Below, piece after piece: positions 33,224 through 39,840 of a stretch of 39,840 nucleotides of DNA. The position numbers were made by a program, and so were the translations under genes. The number at the start of each line of letters is the position of its first letter. Position 1 is the first letter of the stretch. Below the pieces are notes generated by a model that did not search any database, was not told the DNA's origin, and was given only the letters and a program-made list of their open reading frames with translations. The DNA is from Gammaproteobacteria bacterium (GTDB lineage Bacteria; Pseudomonadota; Gammaproteobacteria; Ga0077536), in the NCBI GenBank assembly GCA_020849475.1, contig JADLGE010000090.1, forward strand, positions 1 through 39,840, read 5' to 3'.

Positions 33224-34714
33224 TCAGCGATTCTGCGGAAACCCGAGATTGATGCCGCCCTGGCTCGGATCCGGCCAGCGGCTCGTCACCACCTTGCCGC
33301 GTGTGAAGAAATGCACGCCCTCGCTGCCGTGGGCATGGCTGTCGCCGAACAACGAAGCCTTCCAGCCACCAAACGAGTAATAGGCGACCGGCACCGGTAT
33401 CGGCACGTTGATGCCGACCATGCCGACTTCGACTTCATGCTGGAAGCGCCGCGCGGCGCCACCGTCGCGGGTGAAGATAGCCGTGCCGTTGCCGTATTCG
33501 TGTTCGTTCACCAGGCGCAGCGCTTCGGTGTAGGACGGCACGCGCGTCACGCACAGCACCGGCCCGAAGATTTCATCGCGGTAGATGCTCATGTTCGGCG
33601 TGACCTGGTCGAACAGGGTCGGCCCCAGCCAGAAACCCTCGGCTGCGCCGTCGACGCTGATACCACGACCGTCGACCACCAGCGTCGCGCCTTCACGCAC
33701 ACCAGCCTCGATATAGCCCGCCACCTTGTCGCGATGGGCGCAGGTGACGAGCGGTCCCATGTCGACGGCGCGCGTGCCGTCACCGGTGCGGAGTTTCGCC
33801 ATGCGTTGCGTGATGGCGGCAATCAAGACATCGGCTACCGGCTCGACGGCTATCAAGGCCGAGATCGCCATGCAGCGTTCGCCCGCCGAGCCGAAGGCGG
33901 CGTTGATGGCGGCGTCGGCCGCGAGTTCAATATCGGCGTCGGGCAATACCACCATGTGATTCTTGGCGCCGCCCAGGGCCTGCACACGCTTGCCGTGGCG
34001 CGCGCCGGTCTCATAAATGCTTTTCGCAATCGCGGTCGAACCGACGAAGGACAGCGCCTTCACGCGCGGATGTGCGAGCAATCGGTCGACGGCCGGCTTG
34101 TCACCGTTGACGACATTGAACACGCCGTCCGGCAGTCCTGCTTCTTTCCACAGTTCAGCCACGCGCAGGCTGACCGAAGGGTCTTTCTCGCTGGGTTTGA
34201 CGATCACGGCATTGCCGCAGGCGATGGCGATGGGGAAGAACCACATGGGCACCATCACCGGGAAATTGAACGGCGAAATGATGCCGCACACGCCGAGCGG
34301 CTGGCGGATGGAATAGACGTCGACGCCCGACGACGCCGCTTCCGAATAGCCGCCTTTCAAGAGTTGCGGAATGCCGCAGGCGAATTCCACCACCTCGAGG
34401 CCGCGCGTCACTTCACCCAAGGCATCAGGCAACACCTTGCCGTGTTCTGCGGTGATGATGGCGGCGAGTTCGTCGCGATGGGTGTGGACGAGATGCCGGA
34501 ACGCGAACAACACCTGGCTGCGCTGCGCGAGCGAGGCATGACGCCAACGGTCGAAGGCGCGGCTCGCCGCATCGACGGCGGCATCGACCACCGCCGTGTC
34601 GGCGAAATCGACCACCGCGCTTTGCACGCCAGTGGCGGGATTGAACACCTGGCCTTGGCGTGCCGCCTGGCCCTGCCAGTGGCGACCGTCTATCCAATGG
34701 GTGATGTGGTGCAT
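33224..34714 (-). CDS. mmsA: Methylmalonate-semialdehyde dehydrogenase (CoA-acylating)
   Basis: This 496-residue aldehyde dehydrogenase of the MmsA branch oxidises methylmalonate or malonate semialdehyde to propionyl-CoA or acetyl-CoA, releasing CO2 and reducing NAD. Diagnostic segments are FNFPVMVPMWFFPIAIACGN, FVGSTAIAKSIYETG, ALGGAKNHMVVLPDAD, and the catalytic cysteine C281 in GSAGERCMAIS. PVPVAYYSFGGWKASLFGD near the C-terminus is also diagnostic. I chose ATG 34714; a TTG at 34741 is in frame. It belongs to valine, beta-alanine or inositol catabolism and stands alone between the fds operon and modE, so it could serve the propionyl-CoA-forming end of the catabolic pathways in this region. 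Confidence 0.94.
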   Translation of the reverse strand: MHHITHWIDGRHWQGQAARQGQVFNPATGVQSAVVDFADTAVVDAAVDAASRAFDRWRHASLAQRSQVLFAFRHLVHTHRDELAAIITAEHGKVLPDALGEVTRGLEVVEFACGIPQLLKGGYSEAASSGVDVYSIRQPLGVCGIISPFNFPVMVPMWFFPIAIACGNAVIVKPSEKDPSVSLRVAELWKEAGLPDGVFNVVNGDKPAVDRLLAHPRVKALSFVGSTAIAKSIYETGARHGKRVQALGGAKNHMVVLPDADIELAADAAINAAFGSAGERCMAISALIAVEPVADVLIAAITQRMAKLRTGDGTRAVDMGPLVTCAHRDKVAGYIEAGVREGATLVVDGRGISVDGAAEGFWLGPTLFDQVTPNMSIYRDEIFGPVLCVTRVPSYTEALRLVNEHEYGNGTAIFTRDGGAARRFQHEVEVGMVGINVPIPVPVAYYSFGGWKASLFGDSHAHGSEGVHFFTRGKVVTSRWPDPSQGGINLGFPQNR

Positions 34715-34812
34715 GACGGACTCGCTTTCGAATTTTGGCAAGGGTCGAACTGTAGCGAATTGTCGGCGGCTACTCCGGGCCTTGGCAATCGGACGTTACT
34801 GAGCGCGTGTCG

Positions 34813-35628
34813 TCACGCCGCGACGCCGAGCAGCACGCTCGAGGCTTTGAATACCGCCACCGCGTCGACATGGAGCGCCAGATCGAGCTGTTGCACACTG
34901 TCGTTGCTGACGATGGCGGCGATGCTGCCGCCACCGCTGAGATCGAGCACCACCTCGCAGTTGACCGCGCCTGGCAGCAGGCGACTGACCACGCCCGCGA
35001 GTTGATTGCGCGCCGACAGGCGGGTGGCAGGATCGGGCCGCATGATGATGATGGACGACGACTTCACCAGCGCAATCGCGCGCGTGCCGACTTCGAGGCC
35101 GAGGCTCTCGCGGCTGTCGCAGGTGATGGTGGCGACGATGCGTTGTCCGCCGATCACTTGCACGGTCACTTCATCGTTCACTGCGCCGTGCCGCACCGTT
35201 TCGACGGTGCCGGCGAATTGATTACGGGCGCTGGTTTTCATGGCGGCGTTCTCGACGAGGGCAAAATCTTCGCGAAAGCCGCGCGCGTGCCGGTTCAGGC
35301 GTTCCATGAAGCGTGCGTGTTCGCGTTGGATGTCGGCGAAGTTATCGACCAGCCGTTGGCCACGCGCCGTCAGCAGCGTCTGGCCACCGCCCTTGCCGCC
35401 GACCGTGCGTGTGACCAGCGCCTCGCCGGCGAGGTTGCTCATCTGCTCGATGGCATCCCACGCGCCCTTGTAGGAAAGCCCGGCGGCCTTGGCGGCCTGC
35501 GTGATAGAGCCTTCGCGCGCGATGGCGGCGAGCAAGGCCAGGCGTCGCGCACTCGCGATGTTCTGGCCGCCGAGCGACAGCCACAGATCGGCCGCGACTT
35601 CGAGATCCGGCGGCGTGTGCTCGCTCAT
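34813..35628 (-). CDS. modE: ModE molybdate-responsive regulator
   Basis: This 271-residue regulator has an N-terminal LysR-like winged helix (about 18-85: RRLALLAAIAREGSITQAAK, AAGLSYKGAWDAIEQM) and the linker VGGKGGGQTLLTARGQRLV. Two MOP/TOBE domains follow (about 130-195 and 203-270; SARNQFAGTV and SARNQLAGVV). When loaded with molybdate it represses modABC and can activate molybdoenzyme genes. Its ATG overlaps the modC stop codon (ATGA), so it is the last gene of modABCE and its own amount would follow that operon. A matching operator is seen upstream of modA at 37848-37871. Confidence 0.94.
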   Translation of the reverse strand: MSEHTPPDLEVAADLWLSLGGQNIASARRLALLAAIAREGSITQAAKAAGLSYKGAWDAIEQMSNLAGEALVTRTVGGKGGGQTLLTARGQRLVDNFADIQREHARFMERLNRHARGFREDFALVENAAMKTSARNQFAGTVETVRHGAVNDEVTVQVIGGQRIVATITCDSRESLGLEVGTRAIALVKSSSIIIMRPDPATRLSARNQLAGVVSRLLPGAVNCEVVLDLSGGGSIAAIVSNDSVQQLDLALHVDAVAVFKASSVLLGVAA

Positions 35629-36353
35629 TCCGTTGGCGCCCGTACGACCGCCAGGCGCGGCGCGTGCTGGGTGACGATGGGCGAGGGCGCGTCGCTGATC
35701 GCACCGTCGCGCAGATGAATGCTGGCGGCGCCGAAGTAGGCGAGGTCTTCCGGGTCGTGGGTGATCATCACCATCGGAATGCCGACTTCGTTCAGCAACT
35801 GGTCCATCTCGTGGCGCATGCGCGCGCGCAGTTCCGGATCGAGCGCGGCAAACGGTTCGTCCAGCAACAGCGCGCGCGGTTGATTGACCAGCGCGCGGGC
35901 GAGCGCCGTGCGCTGACGTTGCCCCCCCGACAATTCATGCGGGCGCTGATGGGCGACGGCCTCGAGTTCGAAGGTCGTCAGCCATCGGTCGACTTCGGCA
36001 TCGCGCACTTTCGGCGTCGGATTGCGCCAGCCTTCGCTGAGGGCAAAGGCCACGTTCTGGCGCACGGAGAGCTGTGGAAACAGCGCGTAGTCCTGGAACA
36101 GATAGCCGAAGCGGCGCATGCGCGCTGGCCGGTTGATGTTGTCGCGGCTGTCGAAGATGCGTTCATCGCCAAAGGTCACGCGTCCATAGTCGGGCGTGAG
36201 CAGGCCGGCCAGAATCTGCAGCAACATGGATTTACCGGCGCCCGACGGGCCGTAGATCACGGTGCGCTGCGCATCGGTGCTGAAGCTGGCCTTGAGCGTG
36301 AAGCGGCGCGCCTTGCCGCCCACGCTTTTCTCGATGTCGACCGTGAAACTCAT
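35625..36353 (-). CDS. modC: Molybdate ABC transporter ATP-binding protein, short form
   Basis: This 242-residue ABC ATPase has Walker A GPSGAGKS (about 35-42), the Q-loop in LFQDYALFPQ, the signature HELSGGQRQRTALARAL, Walker B ALLLDEPFAALD and the switch histidine in MITHDPEDLA. I chose ATG 36353, four bases after modB, behind GAGG; the frame stays open upstream but within modB. Classical ModC (about 350 residues) has a C-terminal molybdate-binding MOP domain, which is absent here. The molybdate sensor may therefore rest only with ModE. ModB and ModA lie directly upstream, which settles the substrate assignment. Confidence 0.93.
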   Translation of the reverse strand: MSFTVDIEKSVGGKARRFTLKASFSTDAQRTVIYGPSGAGKSMLLQILAGLLTPDYGRVTFGDERIFDSRDNINRPARMRRFGYLFQDYALFPQLSVRQNVAFALSEGWRNPTPKVRDAEVDRWLTTFELEAVAHQRPHELSGGQRQRTALARALVNQPRALLLDEPFAALDPELRARMRHEMDQLLNEVGIPMVMITHDPEDLAYFGAASIHLRDGAISDAPSPIVTQHAPRLAVVRAPTE

Positions 36354-36357
36354 GGCC

Positions 36358-37044
36358 TCACACCGCGCGCGGCGCGACGCGGCCGGGCGCGAGGCGACTG
36401 ACCGCCAGCAGCACCACCATGCAGGCAATCGAGGTGATGGCGACCAGCAGATTGGCGGTGGCGTCCTGGCCGGCCTGCACGGCTTCATACACCGCCACGG
36501 ACAAAGTCTGGGTGCGGCCGGGGATGCTGCCGGCCACCATCAAGGTCGCGCCGAATTCACCGAGCGCGCGCGCGAAGGTCAGCAGCAGGCCGGCCAGGAT
36601 GCCGCGCCACGCGAGCGGCAAGGTCACGCGCAGGAACACCGCCCATTCGTTCAGGCCCAGCACCCGCGCGGCGTTTTCAAACTGCGCTTCGACGCCTTCG
36701 AAGGCTGCACGCGCCGACTTCAACACCAGCGGAAAAGACACCAGGGTCGAGGCCAGCACCGCGCCCTGCCAGGTGAAGATCAGCGACACACCGAAATGGG
36801 CATGGAGCCACGCGCCGACCACGCCGTGCTTGCCGATCACGACCAACAGGTAATAACCGAGCACGGTCGGTGGCAGCACCAGCGGCAGGGTCAACACGCT
36901 GTCGAGCAGTTCGCGGCCGGCGAAGCGCGCCCGCGCCAGCATGAAGCCGACCGCCACGCCCAGCACGCCGTTGATGAAGGTCGCCCAGCTCGCGACCTTC
37001 AAGGACAACAGCAAGGCGGGCCAGGCGGCCTCCAGCGGATTCAC
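36358..37044 (-). CDS. modB: Molybdate ABC transporter permease
   Basis: This 228-residue inner-membrane protein has about five hydrophobic helices. The permease loop is EGVEAQFENAARVLGLNEWAVFLRVTLPLAWRGILAG, given here in outline only (E-A-A...G at about 135-165), followed by FARALGEFGATLMVAG. DSVLTLPLVLPPTVLGYYLL near the start is typical of ModB. I chose GTG 37044, which overlaps the modA stop (GTGA) and gives the normal family length. It forms the membrane channel with ModC and receives molybdate from ModA. Confidence 0.94.
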   Translation of the reverse strand: MNPLEAAWPALLLSLKVASWATFINGVLGVAVGFMLARARFAGRELLDSVLTLPLVLPPTVLGYYLLVVIGKHGVVGAWLHAHFGVSLIFTWQGAVLASTLVSFPLVLKSARAAFEGVEAQFENAARVLGLNEWAVFLRVTLPLAWRGILAGLLLTFARALGEFGATLMVAGSIPGRTQTLSVAVYEAVQAGQDATANLLVAITSIACMVVLLAVSRLAPGRVAPRAV

Positions 37045-37817
37045 GGCGCTTTGAATCCGAAGCGCGCCAGCACGGCCTGGCCGGCCGGCGCGGCGACGAA
37101 GGCCACGAACGCGGCGGCAGTCTCGGCATGGTGACTGTCGCTGGTGACGGCCATGGGATAGACGATGGGGTGCTCGGTCGCGCATTCGAACGCGAGCTTG
37201 ACCTTGTCGGCATGCATAAGCGCGTCAGTCGCATAGACCAGACCCGCTTCGACTTCACCGCGCGCCACGTAGTCGAGCGCCTGACGCACCGATTGCGCGT
37301 AGACCGCGCGGCCTTCCGGCAAGGGCCACACACCGGCCTGGCTCAAGGCGCCCTGCGCGTAGCGGCCGGCCGGCACGCCGGCGGGATTGCCGATCGCGAT
37401 GCGTTTGACGGCGCCCTGGGTCAGATCCGAAAGCTTGGTGAGCGTGAGCCCGCTGTCGGCGGGCGTGACCACCGCCAAGGTGTTGCCGGCGAAGTTGCGG
37501 CGCGTGGCGGGTGTGATGAGCTTGCGCTGCGCGGCCTTGTCCATGGTCTCCTCATCGGCGGTGGCCAGCACATCGATGGGCGCGCCGGCGCCCAGCTGTT
37601 GCAGGAGCGCGTCGGAGGGCGCGAAATTGAGCAGCACTTCGACATCCGGGTGTTCGGCCTGGAACGCGGCCGCGATGTCGCGAAAGGCATTGCTCAGGCT
37701 GGCGGCGGCCGACACGGTGATCTCGTCGGCGTGGGCAGCCGCGGCAGCCAGCAGCAGCAGGGTCGGCAGGCAGGCCTTGCGCGCGGTGCGAAACATCGAA
37801 GCGAAGATGGCGCGCAT
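37041..37817 (-). CDS. modA: Molybdate-binding periplasmic protein
   Basis: This 258-residue protein has a Sec signal peptide: a basic start, a hydrophobic core LPTLLLLAAAAA and probable cleavage after AHA (residue 30). The mature protein begins DEITVSAAASLSNAF, the ModA signature with an oxyanion-binding serine at about S40. Further ligand regions are APIDVLATADEETM and IGNPAGVPAGRYA. It binds molybdate (or tungstate) in the periplasm and hands it to ModBC. It is the first gene of modABCE, with a ModE box 31 bases before its start. Confidence 0.95.
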   Translation of the reverse strand: MRAIFASMFRTARKACLPTLLLLAAAAAHADEITVSAAASLSNAFRDIAAAFQAEHPDVEVLLNFAPSDALLQQLGAGAPIDVLATADEETMDKAAQRKLITPATRRNFAGNTLAVVTPADSGLTLTKLSDLTQGAVKRIAIGNPAGVPAGRYAQGALSQAGVWPLPEGRAVYAQSVRQALDYVARGEVEAGLVYATDALMHADKVKLAFECATEHPIVYPMAVTSDSHHAETAAAFVAFVAAPAGQAVLARFGFKAP

Positions 37818-37847
37818 GGGCTAGTCGACGGCGGGTGGTGGAGGAAT

Positions 37848-37871
37848 CGGAATATAGAGCACTACATAGCG
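37848..37871. promoter_or_regulatory. modE box: ModE operator candidate upstream of modA
   Basis: CGGAATATA (37848-37856) and TACATAGCG (37863-37871) are imperfect inverted arms separated by six bases. They match the known ModE box layout of CGnnATATA, six to eight bases, then TATATnnCG. The site lies 31 bases upstream of the modA start, where bound ModE would cover the promoter. A modE gene is in the same operon. Confidence 0.62.
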
Positions 37872-37929
37872 GCTCGCCAAGCCGCACTCCGCATCGCAGC
37901 CGACGCGCACTAGCGCCGGCCGCGCCGCC

Positions 37930-39210
37930 CTACAGCAACTGGAATGCGAGGATCGCGAGGAGGGTCGGTGGCGTGGCCGACAGCAGCAGGGCGGTGGGAC
38001 TGATGGTCTCGTCGGTGAAATGCGTTTTCAGAATCGCGACGCCTGCCGGGTTGGGCGCGTTGGCGATGATGGTCAGACCGCCGCCGGTCACGGCGCCGGC
38101 CACCACCGCGTACTGATAGGCGGGCGACACGCCTTCCACCAGCGAGGCGAGATAGGTCAGCGCGGCGTTGTCGGTGATGGCCGTCAGCGCGGTGGCGAGG
38201 TAGTAAAGCACCTTGGGTTCGACGCCAGTCAGGGCGCTTTGCAGCCACCAGCTTTGCAAACCGCCCAGCACCACGAGGCCGCCGAGGAAGAACGCCACCA
38301 TCAGGCCCTCGCGCAGGATCAGGCGGTCCTGGTATTTGCTGTAGGCCTCGGTGTAGCCGAGGAAGAACAGGAACAGGCCCATGAAGATTGCGGCGTGATG
38401 GGCAAACACCACCACGCTTGCCAGAAAGATCATGTGCACCAGCGCCACGCTCTTGGGCGTGTCTATCTTCGAGCAGGCGCCGTCAAAGCAACCCTTGTCG
38501 AGCAGCTCCGAGCGAAAGCGGAAGGTCACGATGAAGGCGGTGGCGAACACCGCCAGCGTGGCCTTCCAGCCGAAATGGGTAAACACGAAGGCCGAATCCC
38601 AGCCCCACTTCTGCGCCACCATCAGCACCGGCGGTGCGGCAAAGCTGGTGAGCGTGCCGCCGATGGAGACATTCACGAACAGGCTGCCGAGGGTCGCGTA
38701 CTTGAGTTCGGTGGAGAGTTCGCGGCGGAAATAGCAGTCCTTCAGCATCAAGGCGGCGAGGGTCATGGCGGCCGGCTCGGTGATCAGCGAGCCGAGCAGC
38801 GGCACCAGCGACATGCACAGGAAGAACACTGACAGCTCGCGCCGCACCGGTATCAGCGAGGCGATGGCGTGCACGGCGCCAATCACGCTGTTCAGGATGG
38901 GCTTGCTGGCCGAGATCACCATGATCACGAACACGAACATCGGTTCGGTGAAGTTGCGTGACTCGACATAGTGGACCGTCTCGTGGCGGCCGGTCAGCAG
39001 CAGCAGCGCCACCACCATCACCAGCGACCAGAAGCCGAACACCACTTCCACTTCGCCGAGCAGATGCCAGAAGCCCGCGTGGTTGGGCTGCAGCGTGGCG
39101 AGATGCGCGAAGAACTTGGTGGAGAAGGTATGGATGACCGCGATGCCGAAGATGGTCGCGGCGATGGTTTCGGGGGTGATGTAAGTGGGCAGGGTCATGG
39201 TCGAAAACAC
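37930..39210 (-). CDS. Putative Na+/H+ antiporter (NhaD/ArsB-like ion transporter)
   Basis: This 426-residue polytopic protein has about 11-12 hydrophobic segments. Conserved-looking polar spots within helices include SLITEPAAMTLAALML, LFVNVSIGGTLTSFAAPPVL, ALTAITDNAALTYLASL and AGAVTGGGLTIIANAPNPAG. The last two match the ion-transporter superfamily (NhaD, ArsB, and the family named putative Na+/H+ antiporter). In these families TDN and NAPN form the ion path. It starts at GTG 39210 or more likely ATG 39198; neither has a clear ribosome site. It is not obviously linked to the mod operon downstream. Ion specificity is not readable. Confidence 0.82.
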   Translation of the reverse strand: MFSTMTLPTYITPETIAATIFGIAVIHTFSTKFFAHLATLQPNHAGFWHLLGEVEVVFGFWSLVMVVALLLLTGRHETVHYVESRNFTEPMFVFVIMVISASKPILNSVIGAVHAIASLIPVRRELSVFFLCMSLVPLLGSLITEPAAMTLAALMLKDCYFRRELSTELKYATLGSLFVNVSIGGTLTSFAAPPVLMVAQKWGWDSAFVFTHFGWKATLAVFATAFIVTFRFRSELLDKGCFDGACSKIDTPKSVALVHMIFLASVVVFAHHAAIFMGLFLFFLGYTEAYSKYQDRLILREGLMVAFFLGGLVVLGGLQSWWLQSALTGVEPKVLYYLATALTAITDNAALTYLASLVEGVSPAYQYAVVAGAVTGGGLTIIANAPNPAGVAILKTHFTDETISPTALLLSATPPTLLAILAFQLL

Positions 39211-39543
39211 GTTCTAGCTAGTGGACATTCAGGGCAAGCCGAGCATTCGCCATGTCCAGGCATGGCACCGGGCTATAGACCTGAAACTTCGGCGTGCCGT
39301 TCCGGCAGTCCGGTGTCGTGACAACGCTGAAGGCGCGCAACGCAAAGCCCGCCTTCTTCATATGGCCTTTGAATACCACGGCACGCAGGCCAGTGCCAGC
39401 TTTCAATCGCCATCTCGACGCGGGCGCTGCGGTGCGTACGCGATGTTGCACTGCGCTTGAATAGAGCTTGCCGGCCCGCGATGGGCGCACCGCCAACCAT
39501 CTGCTAGATTCGCAGGCCCTCGTCAACGCGCAGGTCCCGGTCC
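39211..39543. other. Intergenic region without a supported gene
   Basis: This 333-base gap lies between the divergent antiporter and molybdopterin oxidoreductase genes. Open frames exist on both strands but show no family motif, no convincing ribosome site and no coding bias. No repeat, operator or strong hairpin was found. It probably holds the two divergent promoters. Confidence 0.5.
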
Positions 39544-39840
39544 ATGAGCACACAGCCCCGCAGTCTTCACCGTGGCGCCTGTCCCCACGATTGTCCCGAT
39601 ACTTGTGCGATGGTGTTCGAAGTCGAGGCCGGCCGCCTGGTCGGCGTGCGCGGCAATGCCGAGCACCCGATGACGCGCGGCGGCCTGTGCGTGAAGCTCA
39701 AGGACTACGAGAAGCGCCACTACCATCCCGACCGTCTGCTGCATCCCTTGAAGCGCAGTGGGGCGAAAGGCAGCGGTGAGTTCACGCGCATCAGTTGGGA
39801 TGAAGCGCTCAGCGAAATCACCGCACGCTGGCAGGCCATC
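39544..39840 (+). CDS. Molybdopterin oxidoreductase (DMSO reductase family), N-terminal 99 codons
   Basis: The gene runs off the window. The N-terminal [4Fe-4S] motif is complete: C13, C17 and C21 in ACPHDCPDTC and C49 in GGLCVKLKDY. It is followed by YHPDRLLHPLKRSG and GEFTRISWDEALSEI, the usual entry to the Mo-bis-MGD domain. There is no Tat signal, so a cytoplasmic enzyme is likely. This short-linker CxxxCxxxC type includes uncharacterised oxidoreductases and polysulfide/thiosulfate- or formate-linked enzymes. Substrate cannot be told from the fragment. Closeness to modABCE fits its metal need. Confidence 0.88.
   Translation, partial: MSTQPRSLHRGACPHDCPDTCAMVFEVEAGRLVGVRGNAEHPMTRGGLCVKLKDYEKRHYHPDRLLHPLKRSGAKGSGEFTRISWDEALSEITARWQAI

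Noticed and set aside
33311..35005. 564-residue plus-strand open frame opposite mmsA
   Set aside because: The mmsA gene on the minus strand has the full dehydrogenase signature; the plus frame is a His/Arg/Ala-rich shadow.
37818..37929. Moco riboswitch upstream of modA
   Set aside because: The 112-base gap is too short and no extended conserved RNA fold is apparent; a ModE box explains regulation.
39218..39553. Minus-strand 111-residue frame and a plus-strand 79-residue frame in the antiporter/oxidoreductase gap
   Set aside because: They overlap each other, lack ribosome sites and show no family sequence. A real small gene cannot be fully excluded, but there is no positive evidence.

Overview
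The window is GC-rich and gene-dense. It comes from a metabolically versatile bacterium, most likely a gammaproteobacterium or other proteobacterium. The reasons are GGAG-type ribosome sites, many ATGA/TGATG overlaps, an FdsGBACD-type formate dehydrogenase, a ModABC/ModE set, and REP-like palindromes resembling those of Pseudomonas. I cannot name a genus. No rRNA, tRNA, CRISPR array, transposase or phage gene was seen.

Layout. (1) 1-8024: acyl-CoA catabolism. A MarR regulator, an odd FadJ-like protein and a truncated acyl-CoA dehydrogenase lie on the minus strand. Divergent from them is a plus-strand operon of two acyl-CoA dehydrogenases, a nitronate monooxygenase-like flavoprotein, and a BadH-like/BadI-like pair, the cyclohexanecarboxyl-CoA ring-opening enzymes. 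(2) 8148-11111: a GST-like protein, an NTF2/SnoaL-fold protein and an acyl-CoA ligase. (3) 11230-18452: two operons that converge on a REP-like repeat pair. Each carries an APH-fold kinase followed by a small helical partner. The two units are paralogous and resemble the LvaA/LvaB 4-hydroxyacyl-CoA kinase. A third APH-like kinase and a TetR regulator head the minus-strand operon.

(4) 18617-23025: a Rieske ring-hydroxylating dioxygenase (alpha and beta), an extradiol dioxygenase, an SDR dehydrogenase and an ACMSD-like decarboxylase, probably TetR-controlled. The order suggests oxidation of an aromatic acid to a diol, meta cleavage and decarboxylation. (5) 23072-27014: a sugar 2-epimerase, DUF5989-type peptide, SxtJ-type membrane protein, NodU/TobZ-type carbamoyltransferase and cupin. 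(6) 27260-33193: NAD-dependent, molybdenum formate dehydrogenase fdsGBA, fdsC(fdhD), fdsD. (7) 33224-39840: methylmalonate-semialdehyde dehydrogenase, modABCE with a likely ModE operator, a Na+/H+ antiporter-like membrane protein, and the start of another molybdopterin oxidoreductase.

The genes fit an organism that activates alicyclic, aromatic or hydroxylated acids to CoA thioesters, breaks them down, and draws NADH from formate with a nearby molybdate supply system. The best candidates for undescribed biology are the duplicated kinase/partner units, the FadJ-like protein without a recognisable NAD site, the REPIN-like repeats that supply stop codons, and the small carbamoylation cluster.
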